From JACKCR01 sp041390305 (lineage in GTDB: Bacteria; Eisenbacteria; RBG-16-71-46; CAIMUX01): 64,000 nucleotides of DNA. A program made the translations under genes and the position numbers. Positions 23,931 through 32,652 of the stretch are shown piece by piece. The stretch covers positions 1 to 64,000 of the forward strand of contig JAWKQE010000014.1 in the NCBI GenBank assembly GCA_041390305.1, in the 5' to 3' direction. Under the pieces are notes generated by a model. The model did not search any database. It was not told the DNA's origin and was given only the letters and a program-made list of their open reading frames with translations. Position 1 is the first letter of the stretch; each line of letters opens with the position of its first letter.

Positions 23931-26900
23931 ATGGTCCGGATCCACGCAACTTGGAAGCTCGCACCAGACCGGAGTGACACCGGCCTCTTCTTGTGGGGGG
24001 AGTTCCTCGACGAACCGCCCCTGACCGAGGAAGAGCTCGAAGACATCGGTCGGGACCTTCCGTTCACCGTCCCTCCCCGCGGACTCCGCACCTTCCTCCG
24101 TGATCTCGCGGACGGGCTGGTCTACGAGTGCTCCGAGGAGGACGAAGCCTGGCTCCTCTGGCCGACGCGACGCGGATTCCCTCTCCTCTCGAACGAAGAC
24201 GGTGAGACCGACATCGCCCTGGAAAGGTGGCGGGTCGACGGACTCAGGATCCCCCCGCAGGACACGTCGTCGTTCCTTCGGGCGCTCGAGGCCCATCCGC
24301 CCGAGGGAATCGAGTTCGGACCGACGCTCGAGTTCTGGAACCACGCGACGAGGTTCGCACTGTCTCTCATCGAGCGGGGACGCTTCCTCCCCACTCTGGT
24401 CGAGGAGAACGACTCGGGTCGGCGCGCACTTCGCGCCCACTGGCGTCCCGTCCTCGCCGCGGACGAGGACCGTTCACACCTGAGGAAGCTGGCTGGAATC
24501 ACGCCCTCGGTCTGTCTCAGCCTGACCCTCGACGGGGAGGTCACCGAAGAGCCGGAGACGACGGAGCCGCGTGTCCTTCTCACCGGATTCCTCGAAACGC
24601 TCACCGACGCGACGCTGCGCATGCGCCTCGCGGAGGCAGGATTCCCCGACCGTGGCCGTAGGAACCAGTCCCGATCGGTCGGACTGACCGGGCCCCTCGG
24701 CGCCTGGCTTCGTGCCCTCGCCTGGATCGACGACCGGATCGAGAGCCCGCCGCAGTCCCTCGAGGACTTCGCGACCGAAGTGCGGCGGTGGAACCAGACG
24801 CTCGTGGATCCGGAAGGAGGAACCTACCAGCTCCTCCTCCAACTCCTGCCGCCGTCGGTCACCGACACACCAGAGTCCGCGGACACGACCGTGTCCGGTG
24901 ACGCGGCGAAGTCCGGTGACGCGGCGAAGTCCGGTGACGCGGCGAAGTCTGATGACGCGACGGTGTCTGATGACGCGACGGTGTCTGATGACGCGACGAA
25001 GGCTGTGGACGCAGCGGCGTCAGCGGACGCGCCAGAATCCAGCGACGCGCCTGGGTCCGCCGACATGGTGAAGGCGAACTCGGCAGAAGCGCCGGCCTCC
25101 GCGGTCGGCCCGGCACGCGCGGCGCAAGCAGGTCCGACGGCGTCGCCCGCCCTAGCAGGACCTGGTGGGATCCCGATCGAGAAGTCGCCCTGGAGGGTTC
25201 GTCTCTACCTGCAGGCCTGCGACGACCCAGGCCTCCGCGCGCCGGCGAGCGCGGTCTGGGCACATCCCGAAGTGGCGTTTCGCTGGAAGGACCGTCAGTT
25301 CCCGTTCGCGCAGGAGAGGCTGCTCGGCTACCTCGATCGCGCCGCCCGGATCTTCCCTCCGCTCCGCCGCGCGCTCGAGGAAGCGGCGCCGACCTCGGCG
25401 ACGTTGCGCGTCGAAGAGGCGTACCAGTTTCTGATCGAGTCGGCCGGTCCGCTCGAGGAAGCCGGGATCCACGTGGAGTTACCCGGCTGGTGGCAGGGCA
25501 GGGCCCGACGCCCCGAACTCCGGCTCTTCCTCCGCCCGGCCGCGTTCCGCGAGGGCGAACCGAGCGGCGCCCCGTCGACACTCCTCGACTACGACTGGGA
25601 GGTAGCTCTCGGGGACACCGTGCTCACTCCTGAGCAGTTCCACGAACTGGCGCAGAGCAAGCGTCCCCTCCTCCAGGTCGGAGGCGAGTGGATCGAACTC
25701 CGTCCCGAAGACACCGAGATCCTCGATCACGTACTCCAGGACAAGACGAAGCGGCCCCAGCTCACACTCGCCGAAGCACTCCGTCTCGGCCTCGCGGGAC
25801 AGACGCCACGGGGAACGATTCCGCCGCCGCAGATCCACGCGGAAGGTTGGGTGGCGCAGCTCCTCGCGCAGGTGCAGGGGCGTGCTCTTCCCGAGGCGAT
25901 CGAAATCGGTGAGGAGTTCCAGGGCTCCCTCCGTCCCTACCAGGAACGCGGACTCGGTTGGCTCGCGTACCTCGAGCGCTTCGGCCTCGGCGGCTGCCTC
26001 GCGGACGACATGGGGCTCGGAAAGACGATCCAGCTGATCGGACTCCTCCTCCACGAACGGAGCAACGGGGTCACGACCGGCCCCACCCTCGTCCTCTCCC
26101 CCATGTCGGTTGTTGGAAACTGGCAGCGCGAGATCGAGCGGTTCGCGCCGTCACTCACCGTGCTCGTCCATCACGGCATCGACCGGAACCGAGATCAGGA
26201 GTTCGTCACTGAAGCCGAGGAGCAGGACGTCGTCGTCTCGACCTACGCGCTCGCGCGGCGGGATCTCGAACACTTCCAGAGAGTGCGTTGGCACCGGATC
26301 GTGCTCGACGAAGCGCAGAACATCAAGAACCCGACCACGCAGCAGTCCCGCGCCGTCCGTTCTCTCGAAGCCGCGCGCAGGATCGCACTCACGGGAACAC
26401 CGCTCGAGAACCGGCTCGCCGAACTCTGGTCGATCTTCGACTTCCTGAACCCAGGGTATCTGGGCTCGCTCCACGAGTTCCGTCGCCGTTTCGCGAAGCC
26501 GATCGAGAAGGACCAGGATCCAGAGCGCCGTCACCTCCTCCACCAGCTCACGCGTCCCTTCCTTCTCCGCCGTCTCAAGACCGATCCGGACGTCATTCGG
26601 GACCTTCCGGAGAAGCTCGAGATGCGCGTCTTCTGCAACCTCACCGAGGAGCAGGCGTCGCTCTATCAGGCGGTGGTCGAGGACATGATGGGCCGGATCG
26701 ACACGACCCAGGGAATGGCGCGCCGCGGGCTCATCCTCACCGCGCTCACCCGGCTCAAGCAGATCTGCAACCACCCGCGTCACTATCTCCAGGACGGAAG
26801 CGATCTCGCCGGGCGTTCGGGAAAGGTGGAGCGTCTCGCGGAAATGCTCGAAGAGCTCCTCTCGGTCGGCGACCGTGCCCTCTGCTTCACGCAGTTCACG

Positions 26901-27356
26901 GAGATGGGCTCGCTGCTCGAAGACCACCTCAAGAAGCGACTCGGCGTCGACATCCTCTTCCTCCACGGAGGGACGCCTCAGGCGGAACGCGACCGGATGG
27001 TGGCGGAGTTCCAGAGCGGAGAAGGTCCGCCCGTCTTCCTCCTCTCGACGCGCGCCGGCGGAACCGGGCTCAACCTCACGGCCGCGAACCACGTCTTCCA
27101 CTTCGACCGTTGGTGGAACCCGGCCGTGGAAGATCAAGCGACGGACCGCGCTTTCCGGATCGGTCAGACGCGGAACGTGCAGGTGCACAAGTTCGTCTGC
27201 GTCGGCACGCTGGAAGAACGGATCGACAAGATCATCGAAGAGAAGAAGAACCTGGTCGACCTGGTCCTCGCCACGGGCGAGAGCTGGTTGACCGAACTCT
27301 CCACCGATCAGCTCCGCGAGGTCCTCCAGCTCTCGCAGGACGCGGTCTCGGTATGA
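23931..27356 (+). CDS. SNF2-family helicase/ATPase
   Basis: A 1141-residue SWI2/SNF2 translocase. The N-terminal 600 residues include the bacterial SNF2-associated region (about 500-640, LRLFLRPAAFREG... HELAQSKRPLLQVGGEWIEL). The motor follows: motif I DDMGLGKT (about 692), motif II in the DEAQ form (LDEAQNIKN), GTPLENRLAELWSIFDFL, then the C-terminal lobe with FTQFTEMGSLL, STRAGGTGLNL and RWWNPAVEDQATDRAFRIGQ (motif VI). Such proteins remodel nucleoprotein complexes; bacterial members usually sit beside a SWIM zinc-finger gene, as here. A low-complexity Asp/Ala/Ser linker (about 315-400) is encoded by 18-bp repeats. The ATG at 23931 lies 8 nt after the previous stop. Confidence 0.93.
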   Translation: MVRIHATWKLAPDRSDTGLFLWGEFLDEPPLTEEELEDIGRDLPFTVPPRGLRTFLRDLADGLVYECSEEDEAWLLWPTRRGFPLLSNEDGETDIALERWRVDGLRIPPQDTSSFLRALEAHPPEGIEFGPTLEFWNHATRFALSLIERGRFLPTLVEENDSGRRALRAHWRPVLAADEDRSHLRKLAGITPSVCLSLTLDGEVTEEPETTEPRVLLTGFLETLTDATLRMRLAEAGFPDRGRRNQSRSVGLTGPLGAWLRALAWIDDRIESPPQSLEDFATEVRRWNQTLVDPEGGTYQLLLQLLPPSVTDTPESADTTVSGDAAKSGDAAKSGDAAKSDDATVSDDATVSDDATKAVDAAASADAPESSDAPGSADMVKANSAEAPASAVGPARAAQAGPTASPALAGPGGIPIEKSPWRVRLYLQACDDPGLRAPASAVWAHPEVAFRWKDRQFPFAQERLLGYLDRAARIFPPLRRALEEAAPTSATLRVEEAYQFLIESAGPLEEAGIHVELPGWWQGRARRPELRLFLRPAAFREGEPSGAPSTLLDYDWEVALGDTVLTPEQFHELAQSKRPLLQVGGEWIELRPEDTEILDHVLQDKTKRPQLTLAEALRLGLAGQTPRGTIPPPQIHAEGWVAQLLAQVQGRALPEAIEIGEEFQGSLRPYQERGLGWLAYLERFGLGGCLADDMGLGKTIQLIGLLLHERSNGVTTGPTLVLSPMSVVGNWQREIERFAPSLTVLVHHGIDRNRDQEFVTEAEEQDVVVSTYALARRDLEHFQRVRWHRIVLDEAQNIKNPTTQQSRAVRSLEAARRIALTGTPLENRLAELWSIFDFLNPGYLGSLHEFRRRFAKPIEKDQDPERRHLLHQLTRPFLLRRLKTDPDVIRDLPEKLEMRVFCNLTEEQASLYQAVVEDMMGRIDTTQGMARRGLILTALTRLKQICNHPRHYLQDGSDLAGRSGKVERLAEMLEELLSVGDRALCFTQFTEMGSLLEDHLKKRLGVDILFLHGGTPQAERDRMVAEFQSGEGPPVFLLSTRAGGTGLNLTAANHVFHFDRWWNPAVEDQATDRAFRIGQTRNVQVHKFVCVGTLEERIDKIIEEKKNLVDLVLATGESWLTELSTDQLREVLQLSQDAVSV
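24893..25000. repeat. Six tandem 18-bp repeats within the SNF2 gene
   Basis: Three copies of GTCCGGTGACGCGGCGAA (24893-24946) are followed by three diverged copies of the form GTCTGATGACGCGACGGT (24947-25000). They encode a hexapeptide ladder (SGDAAK, then SDDATV) in a flexible linker before the motor. Confidence 0.9.
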
Positions 27357-27369
27357 CGATGGAGCGCCT

Positions 27370-28293
27370 TTGAGCGAGAACGACGGAAGACGCGGCGGAT
27401 CCGTAAGGAGACGGCGGTACGGAACGCGCCACCAGCACCACTCCACCTCGGGCGACCGCCTGACTTCGCGGAGTCGTCGTGGGGTGGTCGGGCGGCACTG
27501 GTGGGCCCAGCGTTGGAGCCAGCTCCTGGGCGACACCGCCGCACCGGAGCGTCTCCACCGCGGTCGCGCGCTCGCGCGGGGCGGAAGCGTCTTCCGCTTC
27601 CGGATCGAGACGGGGGAAGCCCGGGCCGAGGTCCGTCATTCCCGGACGGAACTGCATGAGGTCGTGATCCGCCACGCTCCCCTCTCCTCCGAGCAGTGGG
27701 AGGCTCTGACCGAAGTACTCGTCTCGAAAGCCCTCTACCTCGGGGCACTTCTGGCCGGACGCCTGGAGGAAGACCTTCACGAGCGACTGGTCGCGCGTGG
27801 CGTCGAGGTCTTCCCGAGCGAGCTGACCGGAATGGAGATGGAGTGCAGCTGCACGGACCCGATCGCGCCGTGCAGCCACATCGCGGCCGTCTTCTATCTG
27901 GTCGCGGAGCGGCTGGACAAGGACCCCTTCCTCCTCTTCCGCTTCCGTGGCCGTCGGCGGGACCTCATCCTGGCCGAGTGCCGAAGGCTACGGTCAGAAC
28001 ACACGCTGGCCGCGCCGAAACTCGGTGGCGACGAGCCGGGCGACGTCGATCTCGGAGAGCCCAACACGACCGGCCTCTCCACGACCCGATACTTCGGCGA
28101 CCCGGAGGTGATCGCACCCTTCGCCTCCGAGCGTCCGGCGCCGGACGAAGGGCGGCCGGTGCTCGATGAGCTCGGTCCTCCTCCCACCGTCGAACCATCC
28201 TCGGTCTCGGATCATGCGCTCCGCGAGGCCTACGAACTCGGGAAGAGCGCGGCGGCCGGTCCTGGCCGGGTGGAGTCACCCGAGGCGGAGTAG
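27370..28293 (+). CDS. SWIM zinc-finger protein, SNF2 partner
   Basis: A 307-residue protein with a SWIM-type zinc finger, CSCTDPIAPCSHIAAV (CxCx6CxH, about residues 159-170), the typical partner of bacterial SNF2 helicases. The N-terminus is strongly basic (RRGGSVRRRRYGTRHQHH) and may bind nucleic acid. The part after the finger is helical, then Pro/Glu-rich. It begins with TTG at 27370, about 14 nt after the helicase stop, preceded by GGAG, and is clearly co-transcribed with it. The start is somewhat uncertain, since the only nearby ATGs are in another frame. Confidence 0.85.
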   Translation: MSENDGRRGGSVRRRRYGTRHQHHSTSGDRLTSRSRRGVVGRHWWAQRWSQLLGDTAAPERLHRGRALARGGSVFRFRIETGEARAEVRHSRTELHEVVIRHAPLSSEQWEALTEVLVSKALYLGALLAGRLEEDLHERLVARGVEVFPSELTGMEMECSCTDPIAPCSHIAAVFYLVAERLDKDPFLLFRFRGRRRDLILAECRRLRSEHTLAAPKLGGDEPGDVDLGEPNTTGLSTTRYFGDPEVIAPFASERPAPDEGRPVLDELGPPPTVEPSSVSDHALREAYELGKSAAAGPGRVESPEAE

Positions 28294-28353
28294 TCGTCGC
28301 CAGTCCGATGGAGTCGCCTGGGCCGGAGTCGTCGTCGCCAGTCCGATGGAGTC
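28293..28353. repeat. Two 23-bp direct repeats at the end of the SWIM gene
   Basis: GTCGTCGCCAGTCCGATGGA (plus GTC) occurs at 28293-28315 and 28331-28353, with a repeat period of 38 bp. The first copy starts at the stop codon. No function is apparent. Confidence 0.7.
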
Positions 28354-28425
28354 ACCGGAAGCGAGAGTCGGGGGGCGGCGGTCCGCGCCTCGGACGGACC
28401 CGACGGAACGCGGGGCGCTCGAACG

Positions 28426-29463
28426 TCAGACGGTGATGGAATTCGAACCGTCGTAGTGCCCGGGGAACTGCGGGTCGGGTCGGACGGCTTCCTCGACGGA
28501 GAGCGGCCGTCTCTCTCGGAACGCCTCGACTCGAACCGGACACGGCTCCCAGCTGCAGCGCTCGCAGTAGAGCCTTTCGCACGGCTCGATGTGGAACTCG
28601 ATCTCACCGTCCGGGCCGAAGGAGCGCATGACTTCGCGTTCGTACTTCTCCGCCCGTGCATGCGCGGTGTGGATGTCCCAGAACTCCGGCACGACCACGT
28701 GCGCGTCGACGTGGTGGAACCTGCCCGAGCGGATGATCCGGACGCTGTGCACGTTGATGATCCCGGGAGTGAGATGGGACTCGAACTCGTCGACGAGGGT
28801 ACGAACGGCGGCATCGTCCTCCTCGTCGAGGAGCGGCCCCAGCGCCTGACGGAGGAGCCCGATTCCGGTCCGCATGAGTTGGAACGAGATGAGGAGCGCA
28901 CAGAGCGGGTCGATCCACTCCTTCCCCGTCAGCTTCACCAGGCCGAGCGCAACGACGACGGCCGCGCTCGTCCAGAAGTCCGTGAGTACGTGCTTGCCGT
29001 CCGCTTCGAGTGCGAGCGACGAGTACCGTCGCCCGGCATAGAGAAGGTAGAAGCCGAGCGCGGCGTTCGCCACTCCCGCGCCGAGCACGATCGCGAGTCC
29101 CAGGTCGATCTCACGGATGTCGGGGCCGACCCAGAACGTCCGCACCGCGGCGTACCCGATCAGCACCGCGGCGAAGCTGATCAACCCGCCCTCGAACGCG
29201 GCGGACACGAACTCGATCTTCCCGTGTCCGTAGGGATGGTTTCGGTCTCTCGGCTTCTGGGCGAGGCGGATGGCGAAGAGGGCGACGCCGGCGGCGAACA
29301 CGTTGAGGATGCTCTCGAGGGCGTCCGAGAGGACGGCGGCCGACCCGGTCCAGAGGAAGGCGGCGAACTTGGCGGCCAGGAGGACGAGCGAGACACCCAG
29401 GGAGATGTACCCCGCCCGGATCCGTCTCCAGTCGTTCCGATCTGTCGGCGCGCCAGCTTCCAT
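28426..29463 (-). CDS. Cation diffusion facilitator family transporter
   Basis: A 345-residue CDF efflux pump that exchanges divalent metal ions for protons across the inner membrane. Six transmembrane helices are predicted in the first 210 residues. Metal-site signatures are SDALES in helix 2 (usually DAxHM/SD in other members) and the cytoplasmic-domain His residues in HHVDAHVVVPEFWDIHTAH. The cytoplasmic C-terminal domain is followed by a Cys-rich tail (CERLYCERCSWEPCPVR) that could bind zinc or a soft metal, a feature not found in the basic family. The ATG at 29463 gives a normal N-terminus, though no strong ribosome-binding site is visible. The gene is convergent with the SWIM gene. Confidence 0.9.
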   Translation of the reverse strand: MEAGAPTDRNDWRRIRAGYISLGVSLVLLAAKFAAFLWTGSAAVLSDALESILNVFAAGVALFAIRLAQKPRDRNHPYGHGKIEFVSAAFEGGLISFAAVLIGYAAVRTFWVGPDIREIDLGLAIVLGAGVANAALGFYLLYAGRRYSSLALEADGKHVLTDFWTSAAVVVALGLVKLTGKEWIDPLCALLISFQLMRTGIGLLRQALGPLLDEEDDAAVRTLVDEFESHLTPGIINVHSVRIIRSGRFHHVDAHVVVPEFWDIHTAHARAEKYEREVMRSFGPDGEIEFHIEPCERLYCERCSWEPCPVRVEAFRERRPLSVEEAVRPDPQFPGHYDGSNSITV

Positions 29464-29818
29464 CGGCCGGGATGGTAGCCCGAAATCGGCCCAAGCGATA
29501 GCCGCGGGGACGAATCGTCTCGTTCGGAGTCCGCGCCGGTCGAGCAGTGACCGGCGAGGGGTCAAGGGGCCTCCGGGCGAAGCCCCCCGGAGCTAGCCGT
29601 CGATGGCCGATCGGCCCGCCTCTCATGGACCAACGACGGCCGTTGTGGACCTGCCAGGCGGGTAGTACGATCGGCTCCGACGCGAGCGGCCCGGCCTCGA
29701 AGTTCGAGTCTCCCCAGACCCCAGGAGAGGAGTGACCCTTTGGTCCATCTGATCGAACGCGCCACGAATTTCGGTTTGGGCTCCCTCGCGTCCCGGCCTT
29801 TCTCAGGGCCCCCGAACC
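29464..29818. other. Divergent intergenic region with a hairpin
   Basis: The region holds a 7-bp stem (CTCCGGG 29571-29577 with CCCGGAG 29586-29592) and a strong AGGAGAGGAG at 29723-29732 followed by TTG at 29740. The short frame from that TTG stays open beyond this region but runs out of phase with the downstream TolB/CsgG-like gene (see that entry). Confidence 0.4.
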
Positions 29819-30982
29819 CTGAGGGTCATCGGCGTCTTCGGGGCGTTCCTCGTCTCCCTCACGTCGCTCTCGCCGGCGTTGGCCGGAGTTCCGAGTCCCG
29901 AAGACCTCGCCGCGTTCCGGTCCGATCCGCTCGGCTTCTTCTTCGATCTGAGGGACCAGGACGCGATCGCGTGTGGGCAGGTGCTCCTCACCGACCCGAC
30001 TCTCGGCGAAGACGAGAAGTTGCGGATGCTGACCGCGCTCGCCGCCATCCACACCGCCGCCGGCCGAACGGATCAGGCGCGGGCCGCCTGTCTCGCGATC
30101 CTGGAGCCGGATCCGCGCCGGGACCTCACGAATCCGGCCTACCTCCCGCCTCCGCTCAAGCGTCTCTTCTACCAGCAACGGGATAGTCTCCTCATCGATC
30201 GAGACCTCGAGCTGCCGCCCCAGGTGCGCACGATCGCGGTCGGCGACATCACCGCGGCGTCTCTCGTTCCCGGGCCGTACGACCTCAACCGGTTCGCGAA
30301 GGGCCTGACCCACATCCTCGTCTCCGATCTCCAGGGCGCAACGCCGATGAAGATCGTCGACCGGCAGAGACTCGGCGTCCTCATGGACGAGATTGGGCTC
30401 TCCGACAACAACCACATCCTCGACCCCGCGTACGCGGTGCCCTTCGGGATGCTGTCCGGTGCGCAGTCGTTCCTCTTCGGCAACATCCTCCAGGCGGAGA
30501 AGGACCGGATCCGGCTCGACCTCCGTTGGGTCGACACCTCGACGTCGGAGATCCTCCTTTCCGAGGGGATCGAGATGAAGGTCAAGTCGGCGGACGATCT
30601 CTTCTCACTCGAGCGGAAGGTACTCGCCGACCTCGTCGTCCCGAAGATGCATCAGGTGCTGCTCGCGGCGGAGGCGGCTCGGAGTGAGGACGAGGACGCG
30701 GTGGGAGGCGAGGACGAAGCACCGGTGCCGAGCGAGAAGGAACTCGAGAAGCAGGTGAAGCGGCACATCGACGAGAAGAAGAAGCAGATCGGCAAGGAGT
30801 CGGACTACATCGAACTCCTCCTCAGAACCGGCGACGCCCTCATCGCGGAGCAGAACGGCGACCTCGAAGCCGCCCGTGCGGCCTGGGCGGATGTGGAGTC
30901 GATGAAGCCAGGCGATGAGGAAGCGAAGTCTCGGTCGTCCGCGCTCGCGGCCCATCTCGAAATCTCCTCGGAGGGAAGATGA
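29819..30982 (+). CDS. Secreted TolB/CsgG-like domain protein, first gene of the T6SS-associated envelope operon
   Basis: A protein of about 385 residues. In frame immediately upstream of the conserved part is a convincing signal peptide (VIGVFGAFLVSLTSL, cleaved near ALA-G). The core (about 135-260) has the pattern TIAVGDI ... KGLTHILVSDL ... KIVDRQRLGVLMDEIGL, shared by CsgG/TolB-type periplasmic proteins and by two other proteins in the window (30979-32652 and 63401 to the end). The C-terminal 110 residues are charged and helical. The start is unclear: the frame has only a CTG (29819) before the signal peptide, while a better TTG with AGGAGAGGAG at 29740 is in another frame, so a one-base error near 29805-29825 is possible. 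Its stop overlaps the next ATG. Confidence 0.7.
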   Translation: MRVIGVFGAFLVSLTSLSPALAGVPSPEDLAAFRSDPLGFFFDLRDQDAIACGQVLLTDPTLGEDEKLRMLTALAAIHTAAGRTDQARAACLAILEPDPRRDLTNPAYLPPPLKRLFYQQRDSLLIDRDLELPPQVRTIAVGDITAASLVPGPYDLNRFAKGLTHILVSDLQGATPMKIVDRQRLGVLMDEIGLSDNNHILDPAYAVPFGMLSGAQSFLFGNILQAEKDRIRLDLRWVDTSTSEILLSEGIEMKVKSADDLFSLERKVLADLVVPKMHQVLLAAEAARSEDEDAVGGEDEAPVPSEKELEKQVKRHIDEKKKQIGKESDYIELLLRTGDALIAEQNGDLEAARAAWADVESMKPGDEEAKSRSSALAAHLEISSEGR

Positions 30983-32652
30983 AGAGTCAGCGTTCCATGT
31001 CGGAAGGAGCCGGCCGGAGCACCCGAGCAAGGCGCGGGGCCATGGCGCCAGCGCTCCCGCTCCTCGTCGCCGCGCTCGCCTGGACCTTGGCGGGCTGCGC
31101 CGCGAGCGGGCGATCCCCCGCCGATCAGCTGGTCGACCGTGGGGACTACGACGCCGCGATCCTCGCCTATCAGGCGGACGAGGCGAGGACACCAGACGCT
31201 CCGGAGGTGCAGCGGAACTACGGGATCGCCCTCTTCTTCGCGGGACGTCGCGACGAGGCGATCGCAAGGCTGGAACGGGCGAAGGAGCTCGATCCGAACG
31301 ACGCCCGCACACTCTACTTTCTGGGACGAGCCGCGGAAGAGACGGGCCGGACGGACCTCGCTCTCGCCTCCTACACCGGATATCTCGCCCGCACGAAGCG
31401 GGACGCCAAACCGGTACGGGCCAAGGTCCAGGAGCTGGCGGTACGGCAGGCAACCGCGGATGTCGCCTCGGCCCTGGCGCGGGAGAAGGAGCTCGACGCC
31501 CGCATGGTGCCCGAGAACACGGTCGCGGTTCCGGAGTTCGAGAACGCACTCCGCGACCAGGAACTCGACGTCCTTCGCTACGGGCTCGCGTCCGTCATGA
31601 TCACCGACCTCGGCAAGGTCGAGTCACTCCGTGTGCTCGAGCGGCAGCACCTTTCCGTGCTGCTCAGCGAACTCGCACTCGCCTCCCCCGCCTCATCCCA
31701 GCCTTCGTCGGCGGATCCGGAGTTCGCACCGATCGAGACGGTCAAAGGAACCAAGCAGCGGCTCGCCGTCCTCCTCCAGCCCGGAACGGGCACCGCCTAC
31801 TACGGCGGCCCGGCGGACGACGCCCGGGACGCGAAGTTCAAAGATGCCGTCAAGGCATTCCAGCGCGACCAGGGCCTCGGCGTCGACGGTGTCCCCGGCA
31901 AGAAGACCTGGGCCGCACTCGACAAGGCGGTTCGTGAAGTCATGGCCGAGGCCTCGGCTCAGCCGGACCGGATCCCGACGATGGTGGAGAAGGCCCGCGT
32001 CACCAAGGAGACCGCGCCGCGCGTCGGTACACTCCTCGGGGCCCGGCGTTTCGTGCAGGGGACCTTCGCCCCCGTAGGCGATGACGAGATCCAGCTCGGC
32101 GCCTCTCTTCTCGAGATCACGACGGGCGGGGTTCAACCCGCCGGATCTCCGGTCGTCGGCAAGACGGAATCCGTCCTCCGCCTCGAGAAGGATCTGGTCT
32201 TCGAGGTGTTGGGTGCGCTCGGCGTCGAAGCGACTCCTGAGGAGCGGCGGGAGATCGAGAAGTTGCCGACGAACAGCTTCCTGGCCTTCATGGCCTACAG
32301 TCGCGGGCTCTATCTCGAGGACCTCGGGCGGTCCGAGGACGCCCTAGGCGCCTACCTCGACGCGCTTCGTGCCGATCCCGGGTTTACGGCGGCAAAGGAC
32401 AAGGAAGCCCTCATGACGGTCACCCCCGACGACGAAGTGCAACTCGATCGCTCCGAAGTTCAGGAGTCTCTCGGTCGGGGTTCCGTCGACACCGCGGACC
32501 GGCTCACGCGGACGGCGACATGGAACGGGATCGGACCGGGGCCCGAACAGGACCGCGGCGACGAAACCGATCCCAGCATCACGGACACCGGAAAGGTGGG
32601 AGTCGGGACCACGATCATCATCGAGGGCGATCTCCCTGGAGGAACCCGATGA
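30979..32652 (+). CDS. Lipoprotein with TPR, CsgG-like and inserted peptidoglycan-binding domains
   Basis: A 557-residue protein starting at ATG 30979 (ATGA overlap with the previous stop). A basic N-terminus leads to a lipobox, TLAGC (about residues 35-39), marking a lipoprotein. Residues 45-140 are TPR-like (ADQLVDRGDYDAAILAYQ). A CsgG/TolB-like half follows (NTVAVPEFENAL ... VLERQHLSVLLSELAL). It is interrupted by a PG_binding_1-type module (FKDAVKAFQRDQGLGVDGV PGKKTWAAL, about 290-320), then continues (GARRFVQGTFAP ... ASLLEITTG). Another TPR-like helix pair precedes a Gly-rich tail. The domain order suggests an outer-membrane lipoprotein that grips the cell wall. It is translationally coupled on both sides. 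Confidence 0.82.
   Translation: MKSQRSMSEGAGRSTRARRGAMAPALPLLVAALAWTLAGCAASGRSPADQLVDRGDYDAAILAYQADEARTPDAPEVQRNYGIALFFAGRRDEAIARLERAKELDPNDARTLYFLGRAAEETGRTDLALASYTGYLARTKRDAKPVRAKVQELAVRQATADVASALAREKELDARMVPENTVAVPEFENALRDQELDVLRYGLASVMITDLGKVESLRVLERQHLSVLLSELALASPASSQPSSADPEFAPIETVKGTKQRLAVLLQPGTGTAYYGGPADDARDAKFKDAVKAFQRDQGLGVDGVPGKKTWAALDKAVREVMAEASAQPDRIPTMVEKARVTKETAPRVGTLLGARRFVQGTFAPVGDDEIQLGASLLEITTGGVQPAGSPVVGKTESVLRLEKDLVFEVLGALGVEATPEERREIEKLPTNSFLAFMAYSRGLYLEDLGRSEDALGAYLDALRADPGFTAAKDKEALMTVTPDDEVQLDRSEVQESLGRGSVDTADRLTRTATWNGIGPGPEQDRGDETDPSITDTGKVGVGTTIIIEGDLPGGTR

Noticed and set aside
24893..25000. 18-bp repeat array as a possible regulatory or CRISPR-like element
   Set aside because: It lies inside the intact SNF2 frame, without spacers, and encodes a linker.
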